Source: Variovorax paradoxus
GTDB taxonomy: Bacteria > Pseudomonadota > Gammaproteobacteria > Burkholderiales > Burkholderiaceae_C
NCBI RefSeq assembly: GCF_009498455.1
Contig: NZ_CP045644.1
Span: forward strand, 5,273,001-5,337,000
DNA: 64,000 nucleotides
Direction of reading: 5' to 3'
The notes under the pieces were generated by a model. That model was not told where the DNA came from. It saw only the letters and a list, made by a program, of their open reading frames with translations, and did not search any database. Positions 10,131 to 20,105 of this stretch are shown here, piece by piece. A program made the translations under genes and the position numbers. Each line of letters opens with the position of its first letter. The first letter of the stretch is position 1.

Positions 10131-13100
10131 TCAGAGCAGCGGCGTGTAGGGCGAGACCAGCGGACGCAGCGTCGTGCCGCTCGGCACGCCCAGCGTTCCG
10201 GCGCCGTCGAACACGTAGCGAAGGTACACGCCGCCCGTCAGCTGGCGGTAGTTCTGCGCGTTGTTCAGGCCGATCGATCCACCCAGGAACATCTTGGGTG
10301 CGAGCTGGTACTCGAGGATCGCGGCCAGGTTGTAGGCCAGGCCGGTCTTCGACGTCTTCTCGTACATGCCGGTGAAGGGCACGCTGCTCAGCCCCAGCGA
10401 GGCGGCGTAGGCGGCCGCGCCTCCCGCATCGCGCGCGCGCGCGCTGTCGGTCGGAAAGTAGGGCGACGCTTTCTGGTTGAACGACTGCACGCCCAGCGAG
10501 GCATTCAGGCGCCACGACAGGCGATCGCTGCGCCCGCTCCAGTCGACCGGGAAGGCCACGCTCACGAAGCTCTGCGGACTGAAGTAGCCGCCTTGCCCGA
10601 AGGTGTAGTAGCTCAGGTTCTTGTCGTAGCCCATGAGGCCCAGGTTCATGCCCAGCGTGAGCTTGGAACCCGGGTTGTTGACCAGGTGCAGGTAGGCGCC
10701 GCCGCCGGTCTCGAAGCGGCTGTTGCTCGCGACGTTCTTGCCCGTGATGCCGTGCATCGCGGCATAGCCGTACACGCCGTAGGTGCCGTCGTCGTAGCCG
10801 ATGTCGCCGCGCACGCCGGTGGCGACCACGCCGCCCCAGCGCTCGTTGGTGCGCTGGTCCTTGGCGCCCGCGAACGACAGCAGGCTGTCGGTGACCGCGC
10901 GGCGCGACACGTCGACCTTGGCGTTCCACGAATCGCCGAACGAGCCGGCATACGACACGTTGCCGACCACGTTGGTCTCGGGAAAGCCCAGCGGCGTGGT
11001 GCCGATGCTCGCGCCGAAGTTCTTGCCTTCGTAGCCCACGCTCAGCCCGACGCCGGCCGCATTCTGCTGGCCTGCGCTGGTGCCGGCCAGCAGGCCGTTG
11101 ATCGCGGCACCGGGGCCGCCCCCGAAGCGGCTGCCCGTGGCGTAGTCGACGGACGGCGTACCCGCATCGAGCACCGTCGGCGTGACGCCCACGACGACCT
11201 TGCCTTCGCCGACCGGGAAGCGCGCCTGGATCGGAATCTGGAAGTCCGACAGCTGGCTCAGCCCGGCTTCGCCGGCGCGGTTGCGGTAGACGGTGCCGGC
11301 GGTCAGGTCGATCGAGCGCTGCGCCTGCAGTTCGCGCAGTTCCGCCGCCACCGTGTCGGCGGGCGCGGCGGTGCGCAGCGGCGCGTTCCAGCCCGAAGCG
11401 GACGTGCCGGGAACCGGCAGCGGGGCGATGCCGCCGGCCTGCGCGTACGGATAGGTCGGCGAAGGATAGGCGCCGGCCGGCGCGTTCGCGACCGGGTACT
11501 GCTGCACCGGCGTCGCGATGTAGGCCGTGGCCTGCGGCGTGTTGCGTGCCTCGGCGTTGGCGTTGCGCGATGACGCCGTGCCCGCCGCCGTGCGTCGGCC
11601 CTTGCTGCCGGTGGCCGGGGCCGGCGCCGCGCCTGAGGTCCAGGGCAGCGCACCCGGCGCCGCGCCTGCGACCGGGTAGCCAGGGCTTGCGGGCGCGGCG
11701 GCATAGGCCGGCGCCGCCGCATAGGCCATCGGCTGCATGCGCGGCTGCGCAAAGGGATTGCCGCCCGCGCCGGGATGGCTGGCCGGCACGACCGCGCCTG
11801 GCGCGCCGCCCGTCATGCCCGCAAACGGATTGGCCGCGGGCAGGCCCGCCGGCGCCGCGCCGGGCATGCCGCCCGTGGCCACGCGACTGTCGGCTTCCAC
11901 GGCGGCGCGCAGGTACTGCTCCGCCTTGCGGCTGTCGCCGGCATTGCGGTAGACGCGGCCCGCGGCGGCCAGCACACGCGACTGGTCGGGCGCCTGCTTC
12001 AGCGCGGCCATCACGTAGTTCTCGGCCTCGCTGTGCTGGCGCAGCGCGCTGGCGCTGGCGGCCGCGGCGAGCAGCGCGTCCAGGTCGGTGGGGCTGCGCT
12101 GCAGCACGCGCTGGTAGAGCGCCAGCGCCTGGGTTTCGTCGCGTGCGGCCGAATACAGGCGCGCGAGCGCCGCAAGCGCGCGCGGATCGTCCGGCCGCTC
12201 GGCCAGCACCGGGGCCATGGCGTTGTAGGCGGCCTCGAGGTTGCCGGCCTCGCGCAGCGCATCGGTCTGGCGCAGCGCGAAGGCGATGCGCAGGCTGTCG
12301 AAGTCGCTGCGTTGCGCGGCGGTCATGCCGGCAGGCTGCAGCTGGCGCAGCACCGCCGACAGCTCGACGTCCTGCTTCGTCTTGAGCAGCACCGATGCAT
12401 AGAGCAGCCGGTCGCCGATGCCCGGGTTGGGGCTGCGCGCGAGCAGCTGGCGGCTCATGGCGAGCGCGCGCGGCGCATCGCCGATTTCCGCATACGCGCC
12501 GGCGAGCTGGCCCCAGATTTCGGCGGGCATGTCGCTGCTCAGCGCCGCCTCGGCCTGGCCGAGCACCTGCCGCGCGGCATCGACCTGGCCCTGGCGCGCC
12601 AGCGCCTGTGCGCGCTGGGCCTGCGATTGCGCCCAGAGCCGGCGCTGCAGGGCCGCCATGTCGCGCGTTCTCGAGGCGGCGGGAATGCGCTCCAGGTACT
12701 GGATGCCGCCGGCCGCGTCGCCGGTCTCGGAGGCGAGCAGGGCGCTCGCGTAGAGCGCGTCGGGCATGTCGGGCTGCGACATCAGCAGGCCTTCCATCAC
12801 GCCGCGCGCCTCGGCCACCAGGCCCTGGCGGCGGTAGATGTTGGCGAGGTCCAGTCGTACCCACGGGCTGTCCGGCGCGGCGAGCATCGCGTCTTCGAGC
12901 GTCCGCTGCGCACCGGCGGCGTCGCCGGCATCGGCCTGCTGGCGAGCCTTGGCGCGCGCCTGCTCGACCTGGATGTCGCGCAGGCCGCCGAGCTGGCCGG
13001 CCTGTTCGGGCGGGAGCTGGCGCGCCAGCGCGAGCGCGTCGTCGGCGCGGCCCTGGCGACCGTACACGGCGATGAGCCCGCGCAGCGCCTGCGCATTCGA

Positions 13101-14402
13101 CGGCTTGCTGTCGAGCACGCGCTTGTAGCCCTGTTCGGCCCGCGGCAGGTCGCCGGCGGCGGCGCGCAGGTCGGCCAGCGCGATCTGGCCGACGCTCTCG
13201 CGCGGGTCGATGCGCACGGCGCGCTCGAGCAGCGCCTGCGCGCCGCGCGTGTCGTTCTTCTCGCGCGCCGTGCGCGCCTGGCCGACCAGGCTCCAATAGG
13301 TGGCGCTTTGCAGCGCCGAATTCCACTTGCTGCCGCCCGCGCCGCGTGCGGCGCGTTCCAGCAGTTCCTGTGCTTCGCCGAAACGCTCCTGACGCAGCCG
13401 CACCAGGCCCAGGCCGCCCAGCGCTTCAGGGTCGTCGGCCTTCGCGCGCAACGCCTGCTGGAAGCGTTGTTCGGCGGTGGCCGGGTCGCCGCGGTCCAGC
13501 GCGCGGAAGCCTTCGCCGAGCGGCACGCCGGGCGAGGCGGCTGCGGCGGCCTTGCCGGCGGTCAGCGTTTCCAGGCGCGCCGACACGGCGGCATCGTTCG
13601 GGTTGCTCGCCAGATAGTCCTGGTAGAGCGCAATGTCGGGCGCGCGCGCATCGAGCCAGATGAGGGCCTGGCGCCAGCTCGCGCGCGCGGCGGCGCCCAC
13701 GGTGGGTTGCTTCGCCAGCTCCACGAGGCTGCGGATGCCTTCGCGCCGTGTCGATTCGCTGTAGGTGCGCAACTGGGCGAGCGCGAGCTTGTAGCTCGCG
13801 TTGTCGGGCTGGTCCTTCACCAGCTGCTCGATGCCCTTGCGCGCTTCGTCGGCGCCTTGTGGCGTGGCGCTGAGCACCTGGTAGTACTCCAGCGCCAGCG
13901 CTTGCGGCGGCGGGCGGTTGTCGAACTGACTGCGGTACAGCTCGACCGCCTCGGCGCTGCGGCCCGCGCGGGCCGCAGCGCGGGCACGCTGCAGCGTGCT
14001 GCCCTGGCCGGGTTGCTGGGCCTGCTGCTGCAGGCGCGCGATGCGGCCGTCGTTCGGGTGCGCGGTGCGCAGTCGCGAGATCCACGTGCGCGCTGGCTCG
14101 GCATTGCCGCGCGACAGCTCGACCTGCGCCATGCCGTACATGGCATCGGCCGACTGCGGATCGACGCGCAGCAGCTTGCGCCAGCTTTCCTCCGCGAGGT
14201 CCGCGCGCCCTTGGGCCTGCCAGTAGTTGCCTTGCTCGACGAGCGCAGCGCTGGCGCTCGCCTGCGCCCGCGCGGGGTCGCTCGCGCAGACCGCTGCGAG
14301 CAGGCCCAGGCAGGCCATCCATTGCGCGGCGGGAATGCGTCCCGGGCCCCGGCGCAGCGCCGGTGGACACAACGGCTTCATGCCGCTCGGGTGGATCGAC
14401 AT
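10131..14402 (-). CDS. bcsC: cellulose synthase outer-membrane subunit BcsC
   Basis: Exports the cellulose chain: periplasmic TPR scaffold plus outer-membrane beta-barrel. The protein has 1423 residues, somewhat longer than the 1150-1330 common for the family. A signal peptide lies near residues 20-45 (ending DPARAQA), TPR repeats run to about residue 835, and the C-terminal domain (from about 1010, SIDLTAGTVYRNRAGEAG) matches the BcsC barrel family and ends RPLVSPYTPLL. In between, about residues 840-1005 form an unusual Pro/Ala/Gly/Tyr-rich low-complexity linker. The start follows TGGAG and lies inside the end of bcsZ (25-base overlap). Last gene of the cellulose operon. Confidence 0.93.
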   Translation of the reverse strand: MSIHPSGMKPLCPPALRRGPGRIPAAQWMACLGLLAAVCASDPARAQASASAALVEQGNYWQAQGRADLAEESWRKLLRVDPQSADAMYGMAQVELSRGNAEPARTWISRLRTAHPNDGRIARLQQQAQQPGQGSTLQRARAAARAGRSAEAVELYRSQFDNRPPPQALALEYYQVLSATPQGADEARKGIEQLVKDQPDNASYKLALAQLRTYSESTRREGIRSLVELAKQPTVGAAARASWRQALIWLDARAPDIALYQDYLASNPNDAAVSARLETLTAGKAAAAASPGVPLGEGFRALDRGDPATAEQRFQQALRAKADDPEALGGLGLVRLRQERFGEAQELLERAARGAGGSKWNSALQSATYWSLVGQARTAREKNDTRGAQALLERAVRIDPRESVGQIALADLRAAAGDLPRAEQGYKRVLDSKPSNAQALRGLIAVYGRQGRADDALALARQLPPEQAGQLGGLRDIQVEQARAKARQQADAGDAAGAQRTLEDAMLAAPDSPWVRLDLANIYRRQGLVAEARGVMEGLLMSQPDMPDALYASALLASETGDAAGGIQYLERIPAASRTRDMAALQRRLWAQSQAQRAQALARQGQVDAARQVLGQAEAALSSDMPAEIWGQLAGAYAEIGDAPRALAMSRQLLARSPNPGIGDRLLYASVLLKTKQDVELSAVLRQLQPAGMTAAQRSDFDSLRIAFALRQTDALREAGNLEAAYNAMAPVLAERPDDPRALAALARLYSAARDETQALALYQRVLQRSPTDLDALLAAAASASALRQHSEAENYVMAALKQAPDQSRVLAAAGRVYRNAGDSRKAEQYLRAAVEADSRVATGGMPGAAPAGLPAANPFAGMTGGAPGAVVPASHPGAGGNPFAQPRMQPMAYAAAPAYAAAPASPGYPVAGAAPGALPWTSGAAPAPATGSKGRRTAAGTASSRNANAEARNTPQATAYIATPVQQYPVANAPAGAYPSPTYPYAQAGGIAPLPVPGTSASGWNAPLRTAAPADTVAAELRELQAQRSIDLTAGTVYRNRAGEAGLSQLSDFQIPIQARFPVGEGKVVVGVTPTVLDAGTPSVDYATGSRFGGGPGAAINGLLAGTSAGQQNAAGVGLSVGYEGKNFGASIGTTPLGFPETNVVGNVSYAGSFGDSWNAKVDVSRRAVTDSLLSFAGAKDQRTNERWGGVVATGVRGDIGYDDGTYGVYGYAAMHGITGKNVASNSRFETGGGAYLHLVNNPGSKLTLGMNLGLMGYDKNLSYYTFGQGGYFSPQSFVSVAFPVDWSGRSDRLSWRLNASLGVQSFNQKASPYFPTDSARARDAGGAAAYAASLGLSSVPFTGMYEKTSKTGLAYNLAAILEYQLAPKMFLGGSIGLNNAQNYRQLTGGVYLRYVFDGAGTLGVPSGTTLRPLVSPYTPLL

Positions 14403-15589
14403 AGCAGTCTCCAGGAGGTTTGCAACTGGCCGTCGCGATCGAATTCGTAACGGCCGTCGAGCCAGGCCTGGCCGAAGACCGCCAGCACCTGCTCGTAATA
14501 CGGCAGCGGCGGGGTTGGCGCCGCCGGGGAAGATGTTTCGGCGCGACCGCCCGGCAGCCGGGCCGATTCGGTGGCCAGCGCCTCGGGCAGCTCCTGCGCC
14601 TTCAGGTACGGCAGCAAGGCGCCGCCAAAGCCAGCCGGGCCCGTGCCGCGCCCGGCGCCGGTGGCGGTGTCCACCGATTCGGGCATGGGATGGCGATCCG
14701 CAAGCAGTTGGCGCGGGCCGTTCAGGCGCTGCAGCAGCGCCTTGCGCTCGGGGGTGCGCGGCGACAGCATGCCGGCCCAGAGGTAGACACGGATGGCGTC
14801 GTAGCTGCCCACCGTGCCTTTCTCCGGATCGGCGACGAAGGCGTTGGCCGTTTGCGACCAGGCACACCAGTCCGGCGCGAAGCCCTTGGGCGCCACGGCG
14901 TCAAGCATGCGCACGGTGTTGTCCGCCACTTCGCGCCACGGGCCGCGCGGGTCGGCCTGCTGAAAGTAGCGCAGCAGCTGCAGCGGCATGTAGCTCGGGT
15001 TGAGCCGCCACAGTGGCCCGCTGGCCACCGAGGCAGGCCACGGCAGCAGCATGCGGCCGAGTCCCGGCAACGCCACCACTTCGTCGCGCATCACCAGCGC
15101 CAGCAGGCTGCGGCCGAGCTTCGCGTAGCGCGGCTCGTTCCAGAGGCGGCCGGCTTCCATGAGCGCATAGGCGATCCACAGGTCGGCGTCGGAGGCGGCG
15201 TTCGCATCGAGCACGCCCCAGCCGCCGTCTGCTTTCTTGCCCCACTGCCAGGCCGGCAGCTGGGTGGCCAGGCTGCCTTGCGCGAGGTTGGCTTCGGTCC
15301 AGGCGAGCACGCGCGCGAAGGTCGGCTTGTCGTTGTGAACGAGCGCGAAGAACAGGCTGTACGACTGGCCTTCGGAGGTCGATTGCTGCTGCGGCGTGTG
15401 GAAGTCGATCACGCGCCCGTCGCGCTGGATATGCCGCGCGGCGAAGGTGGCCCAGTCGGAGGCGGGATGGCACGGTGCGGCGGCCGGCGCTGCCGAGGCG
15501 GCGCGCGAGGCGGCCCAGCCCAGCGCGGCTGCCGCGAGCAGGGGGCGTCGGCCGATGTGCGAGGGGGATGGCGGTGCGGTGCGTGTCAT
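14378..15589 (-). CDS. bcsZ: periplasmic endo-1,4-beta-glucanase BcsZ (GH8)
   Basis: Glycoside hydrolase family 8 cellulase that trims nascent cellulose in the periplasm and is usually needed for proper export. It has 403 residues. The N-terminus IGRRPLLAAAALG looks like a twin-arginine type signal, with cleavage near AASAAP. The catalytic acid glutamate is in STSEGQSYSLFFAL, and the family aspartate region is SDADLWIAYAL. The start is supported by GAGGAGG and lies 11 bases after bcsB. Confidence 0.93.
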   Translation of the reverse strand: MTRTAPPSPSHIGRRPLLAAAALGWAASRAASAAPAAAPCHPASDWATFAARHIQRDGRVIDFHTPQQQSTSEGQSYSLFFALVHNDKPTFARVLAWTEANLAQGSLATQLPAWQWGKKADGGWGVLDANAASDADLWIAYALMEAGRLWNEPRYAKLGRSLLALVMRDEVVALPGLGRMLLPWPASVASGPLWRLNPSYMPLQLLRYFQQADPRGPWREVADNTVRMLDAVAPKGFAPDWCAWSQTANAFVADPEKGTVGSYDAIRVYLWAGMLSPRTPERKALLQRLNGPRQLLADRHPMPESVDTATGAGRGTGPAGFGGALLPYLKAQELPEALATESARLPGGRAETSSPAAPTPPLPYYEQVLAVFGQAWLDGRYEFDRDGQLQTSWRLLCRSTRAA

Positions 15590-15600
15590 GGGCAACCTCC

Positions 15601-17919
15601 TCAATGCAAACGGCGCCGCGCCCGCAACTGCAGGCTGGCAAACGCCACCGCCGCGGTCAGCAAGGCCAGCGCCACGACCAGCCCGGCGAGCAGCAGCGGG
15701 CTGCGCGACAGGTTCCATTTCAGCCAGGCGATCGGCGGCAGGCTGCCCACGTAGTAGGTGTCCTGGCCGAGCACGCTGTGCACCTGCGCGTCGCGCACGA
15801 TGGTCATGCTGCCCTGCACGCGCTTGAGCAGGTCGGGCGTCATCAGCGCAGCCAGCAGGGCTTCTTTCGAGGCCGCGCTGGTGACGGCGGCGACCACGCT
15901 GCGCCCACTGCGCAGCGGCGACTCGAAGCCCGCCAGCACCGCGTCGCGGCCGTCGTCGCTCATGGCGATCTGCATCGCGCCGGGCAGGTCTTCGCGCTGG
16001 CGCGCCCCGATGACGAAGTCGACGGCGGTGTCCAGCCAGCTGTTGAGTTTCAGCTGCGGCGACGTGCCGTTGCGCTGCAGCGGCATGTGGGCGGACCACT
16101 GCGCGAACAGCGGCTGGTTCTGCAGGTTGCCGATCACCAGCAGGTCCTTGTCGGCCCACTGCGCAACCTCTGCCGGGCGCCCGACCTTCACGCGCAGCGC
16201 GGGGTAGCCGGTGGCATGCCCGATCTGCCCGAGCAGGCCCAGGTAGGTTTCGGTGTCGGCGGCGTCGGGCGCGTTCGGCAGGATGACGGCCGTTTCCGAA
16301 AGGTCGGCCATGCGCGAGAACGGAAAGCCGCCGTTGGCGTAAGCCGCCAGGTCGGGCATCGCGATGTAGTGCGCAAAGCCCGACACGTCGATGGTCGAGG
16401 TCGGGTCGATCGCGCCGCGCACGTTGTCCAGCAGCGGCTGGCACCGACCGCCCGAGGGTTCGAAGTAGTAGTGCAAACGCAGCTGGCTGCGCGGGCCCAA
16501 GGCCAGCGGCGGCAGCATGACCTGCCGGTTTTCGGCCACCGTGCCGTCGGGCATGACCTTCACGGCCAGCGGGTTCCACCAGCGGTCGCCGGCCGGGTTG
16601 GCCGCGCGCAGCGGCAGTGCGCCGATGAAGTTGTTGTCGACGTTCACGTTGAGCGTCGACTGGTCGGGCCGCACGCGCGGCGTGTAGCGGTACTGCAGGT
16701 CGAGCGGAATGCCGCGGCTGCGCCAGGTGAAGAGGTCGGGCGGCAGCTGCAGGTTCACGCGCACCACGTCGGGCGTGTAGCCCGACACCGAGAGGTCGGC
16801 GGCGGCGGTGAGTTCGCCCAGCTGCAGCGGACGGTCGCTCGGCACCCAGCGCGGTGCGTCGTAGGGCTTGCGCGGCGGCGGCTCCTGGAACGCGCTGATG
16901 CCGGTGCGTTCGCCCGAGAACGCGCGGCTGTTCAGCGCCAGCGCCGCCGCGGCGGTGCGCAGCTCGGCGGCGTCGCGGCCCATCACCAGCAGCAGCTTCG
17001 ACGCCGCGTCCTGCGGGTGGTCGACCACCGCCAGCGCCGGGCCCTGCACGGCCGGCAGCGCGAGGTTGGCGATGCGCGTGTCGGGCAGCACGAAGACCAC
17101 GGCGTGCCCGGCCGGCAGTTCGCCGCGCGTCACCGGGAAGGTGGCGCCGCGGTAGTCGGCGAGTGCGCCGAACCAGGACGACACGATGCCGGCCGCCTCG
17201 AGCAACGGCGGCGATTCGGCGTCCCCGAACACGAACGGAATGCGCGCGCGCCGCACGTCGCGTCGGTCGAAGAAGGGCTGCGGCAGCGTGGCCAGGTCGC
17301 TCGTGAGCTTGAGCGGCGACACATTCAGCCGCAGCGTGCTCGACGCATCGATGCGCGCCCACAGGCTGGTGTGGGCCGGGTCTTCGCATTCGCGCGTGTA
17401 GTGCCCGACCAGCTCCACGTTGATGCGGTTGAACTCGGTGATCAGGCGCCGGTCGATCGGGATGTCCTGCGTCTGGGGCTTGCCGGCCTCGGCGCGGCTC
17501 ACCGGCAGCGTGGCGACGAGCACGTCGTTCACCGTGACCTTCAGGTGCGAGAGCTCGGGGATGAGCGACGGCGAGTAGGCGTAGTTGAGCTTGAGCGACG
17601 CGGCGGTGACCAGCTCGTCGGCGCGCACGTTGAACGGAATGCCCACGGTGCCGCTGATGCCGCGCAGCTGCACGGCGTAGTCGATGCCCAGCTGCGTGAG
17701 GTTGAGCTCGCGCACCGCGCCGCCGGGGGCGGCCGCGGTCGCCACCGGCGTGGCCGGCCGTGCCGGTGCGGGTGAAGGGGCCTGGGGCTGTTGCGGTTGG
17801 GCCCACGCGCCGCCCGATGCCGCGGCAGCCAGCGCGAGCGCCACCAGGGTGGCGCCGCGGCGCGATGCCGGCCGCGGAAGGGTCGCCATGCCGCCGGGCA
17901 CATGCAGGGAGGTCGTCAC
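15601..17919 (-). CDS. bcsB: cellulose synthase periplasmic subunit BcsB
   Basis: Periplasmic, membrane-anchored partner of BcsA that guides the glucan across the periplasm; with BcsA it forms the active synthase. It has 772 residues from the GTG start. A signal peptide (TLVALALAAAASGGAWA) is followed by carbohydrate-binding and flavodoxin-like domains, and a C-terminal membrane anchor (LLLAGLVVALALLTAAVAF) ends in RARRRLH. The GTG at 17919 overlaps the bcsA stop and has AAGGA six bases upstream; the ATG at 17889 (762 residues) would give a shorter signal n-region but has no ribosome site, so the start is uncertain by ten codons. Confidence 0.92.
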   Translation of the reverse strand: MTTSLHVPGGMATLPRPASRRGATLVALALAAAASGGAWAQPQQPQAPSPAPARPATPVATAAAPGGAVRELNLTQLGIDYAVQLRGISGTVGIPFNVRADELVTAASLKLNYAYSPSLIPELSHLKVTVNDVLVATLPVSRAEAGKPQTQDIPIDRRLITEFNRINVELVGHYTRECEDPAHTSLWARIDASSTLRLNVSPLKLTSDLATLPQPFFDRRDVRRARIPFVFGDAESPPLLEAAGIVSSWFGALADYRGATFPVTRGELPAGHAVVFVLPDTRIANLALPAVQGPALAVVDHPQDAASKLLLVMGRDAAELRTAAAALALNSRAFSGERTGISAFQEPPPRKPYDAPRWVPSDRPLQLGELTAAADLSVSGYTPDVVRVNLQLPPDLFTWRSRGIPLDLQYRYTPRVRPDQSTLNVNVDNNFIGALPLRAANPAGDRWWNPLAVKVMPDGTVAENRQVMLPPLALGPRSQLRLHYYFEPSGGRCQPLLDNVRGAIDPTSTIDVSGFAHYIAMPDLAAYANGGFPFSRMADLSETAVILPNAPDAADTETYLGLLGQIGHATGYPALRVKVGRPAEVAQWADKDLLVIGNLQNQPLFAQWSAHMPLQRNGTSPQLKLNSWLDTAVDFVIGARQREDLPGAMQIAMSDDGRDAVLAGFESPLRSGRSVVAAVTSAASKEALLAALMTPDLLKRVQGSMTIVRDAQVHSVLGQDTYYVGSLPPIAWLKWNLSRSPLLLAGLVVALALLTAAVAFASLQLRARRRLH

Positions 17920-20105
17920 ACAGGGTCCTTCGCTTCGACAGGCGGCTTCGGGGACGAAGCCGCGGAGGGGCGCAGCCGGGAGGTGGCGGCGCGGTAGTAG
18001 TGGGCGAACATGTTGCGAAAGCCCGTCGCGCTGATGCGCACGAGGTGGCTGAGCACGCGGTGAATGCCCACGCGCGGGTAGTTGCCCCAGCGCGCGGCCC
18101 AGATGTCGGCGCGCGCCATCGTGCATTGCACCAGCGCGCGTTCCTGCACGAGCGTCATCGGCGCAAAGCGCAGGCCCAGGCGTCGTCCGCTGCTGAAGCG
18201 CACAGTGGCGGCAAAGCGCGACTCGGTCTCGCCGCGGTACAGCGCCACCCCCACCTTCGCGTCCTGCGCGAGCGGGACGTCGGCCGGCAGCGCGATGCCC
18301 AGGCCGCCGCTGGAAAAGTCGAAGGTGCTGCAGCGCATCGAGGTGCCGTCTTCGAGGTACAGCGTGGCCGGCACCTCCAGCGCCACGCGGTGCGCGCTGC
18401 GCACCTGGCGCGACTCGTTGGCCGCGGCCACGCAGGCGCCCAGGATCATCAGGTTGTAGACGGTCCAGGCCAGCGTGAGCCACACGGTCGCGATGTTCTG
18501 CGGATCGACCCAGGTCAGGCGCCAGACGCCCGCGCACACGCCCAGGAAGTTCAGCATCAGCAGCACCAGGCTGGCGCGGGCGATCTGGGTGTCGAAGTAC
18601 GCCTCCTGCACCAGGCCGCCCTTGGCCGTCACGTTGAAGCTGCCGAGCTTGGGGTTGATGAGCGCCACCAGCGTGGGCCGGAAGATGTACCAGGCCAGCA
18701 CCGCCTCGTAGACCTCGTTCCACAGCAGGTAGCGAAAGCGCCCCTGGATGCGGCTGTTGGTGAGGTTCGCATGCAGGATGTGCGGCAGCGCGAAGGCGAA
18801 GATCATCGACGCCGACGCGTGGATCACGCTCGCGCCGAAGAACAGGTAGGCCAGCGGCGCCGTGAGGTAGATCAGGCGCGGCAGGCCATACAGGAAGTGC
18901 AGCATCGCGTTCAGGTAGCACAGCCGCTGCGCCCAGTGCAGGCCACGCCCGAACAGCGGGTTGTCGATGCGGAAGATCTGCGCCATGCCGCGCGCCCAGC
19001 GGATGCGCTGGCCGACGTGGCCCGAGAGGCTCTCGGTGGCCAGCCCGGCCGCCTGCGGCAACGCCAGGTAGGCGGTGTTGTAGCCGCGGCGGTGCATCTT
19101 GAGCGCGGTGTGGGCGTCTTCGGTGACGGTCTCCACCGCGATGCCGCCGACCTCTTCGACGATGGTCCGGCGCAGCACCGCGCACGAACCGCAGAAGAAG
19201 GTCGCGTTCCACAGGTCGTTGCCGTCCTGGATCAGTCCGTAGAACAGCTCGCCTTCGTTGGGCACGCGGCCGAAGGTGTCCAGGTTGCGCTCGAACGGGT
19301 CGGCCGAGAAGAAGTAGTGCGGCAGCTGCACCATGCCCAGCTTCGGGTCGCGGCCGAACCAGCCCATGGCGATCTGCATGAACGAGCGCGTCGGGATGTG
19401 GTCGCAATCGAAGATCGCGACGAACTCGGCCGTGGTGTTCTTCAGCGCCGCGTTGATGTTGCCGGCCTTCGCATGGCGGTTGTTGTCGCGCGTGACGTGG
19501 GTCACGCCGAGCTCTTCGCAGAACGCGCGGAACTCCTCGCGCCGGCCGTCGTCGAGCACGAAGATCTTGATCTTGTCGCGCGGCCAGTCGATCGACTGGG
19601 CCGCCAGCACCGTCGGGCGCACCACCGAGAGCGGCTCGTTGTAGGTCGGAATGAAGAGGTCGATGGTCGGCCAGAGCGCCGTGTCTTCCGGGAGCGGGAC
19701 CGGCTTGCGCTCCAGCGGCCAGGCGGTCTGCACATAACCCAGCAGGAGCACCACGAACGCGTAAAGCTCGGCCATCAGCAGGCCCACGCCCAGCACGAGG
19801 TCCAGCAGGTTGTCCATGTACATCGTCTCGGTCACGCGCCAATAGGTGTAGCGCGAGGACACGACGACCGACAGCACGATCATCACCAGCCCGGCAAAGC
19901 GGCCGCGGAAGCGGTTCGTCACCAGCGCCGCGGCGAAGATGCCGACCGACAGCACCAGCTGCTGCTCGAAGGTCATCGGTGCGATGACCAGCGCCGGCAG
20001 CACGGCCAGCGCCACGAGCCAGCCCAGCAGGCGCACCGGCCACAGGCGCAGGAAGCCGGGCGCTTCGCGCGGCACGTAGCCGGTGTCGCCGGTATTGCTT
20101 TTCAT
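17916..20105 (-). CDS. bcsA: cellulose synthase catalytic subunit BcsA (UDP-forming)
   Basis: Family 2 glycosyltransferase that polymerises UDP-glucose into beta-1,4-glucan and threads it through its own membrane channel. It has 729 residues. Membrane helices at the N-terminus precede the glycosyltransferase domain with VLDDG (near 183), FDCDH, TEDAH (near 326) and QRIRW (near 365); further helices and a PilZ domain (about 563-660) follow. The PilZ domain keeps both c-di-GMP motifs, RSAHR (RxxxR) and DFSSGG (DxSxxG), so activation by c-di-GMP is expected. Its start overlaps the bcsQ stop by ATGA. Confidence 0.97.
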   Translation of the reverse strand: MKSNTGDTGYVPREAPGFLRLWPVRLLGWLVALAVLPALVIAPMTFEQQLVLSVGIFAAALVTNRFRGRFAGLVMIVLSVVVSSRYTYWRVTETMYMDNLLDLVLGVGLLMAELYAFVVLLLGYVQTAWPLERKPVPLPEDTALWPTIDLFIPTYNEPLSVVRPTVLAAQSIDWPRDKIKIFVLDDGRREEFRAFCEELGVTHVTRDNNRHAKAGNINAALKNTTAEFVAIFDCDHIPTRSFMQIAMGWFGRDPKLGMVQLPHYFFSADPFERNLDTFGRVPNEGELFYGLIQDGNDLWNATFFCGSCAVLRRTIVEEVGGIAVETVTEDAHTALKMHRRGYNTAYLALPQAAGLATESLSGHVGQRIRWARGMAQIFRIDNPLFGRGLHWAQRLCYLNAMLHFLYGLPRLIYLTAPLAYLFFGASVIHASASMIFAFALPHILHANLTNSRIQGRFRYLLWNEVYEAVLAWYIFRPTLVALINPKLGSFNVTAKGGLVQEAYFDTQIARASLVLLMLNFLGVCAGVWRLTWVDPQNIATVWLTLAWTVYNLMILGACVAAANESRQVRSAHRVALEVPATLYLEDGTSMRCSTFDFSSGGLGIALPADVPLAQDAKVGVALYRGETESRFAATVRFSSGRRLGLRFAPMTLVQERALVQCTMARADIWAARWGNYPRVGIHRVLSHLVRISATGFRNMFAHYYRAATSRLRPSAASSPKPPVEAKDPV

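Noticed and set aside
10052..10375. Possible small plus-strand gene starting at the CATGCG repeats
   Set aside because: It has a weak ribosome site but runs into the conserved end of bcsC and shows no domain; the repeats explain its Met-Arg start.
15475..17775. Plus-strand frame of about 766 codons within bcsB
   Set aside because: Antisense to BcsB; no ribosome site or domain, and the minus-strand gene is part of a coupled operon.
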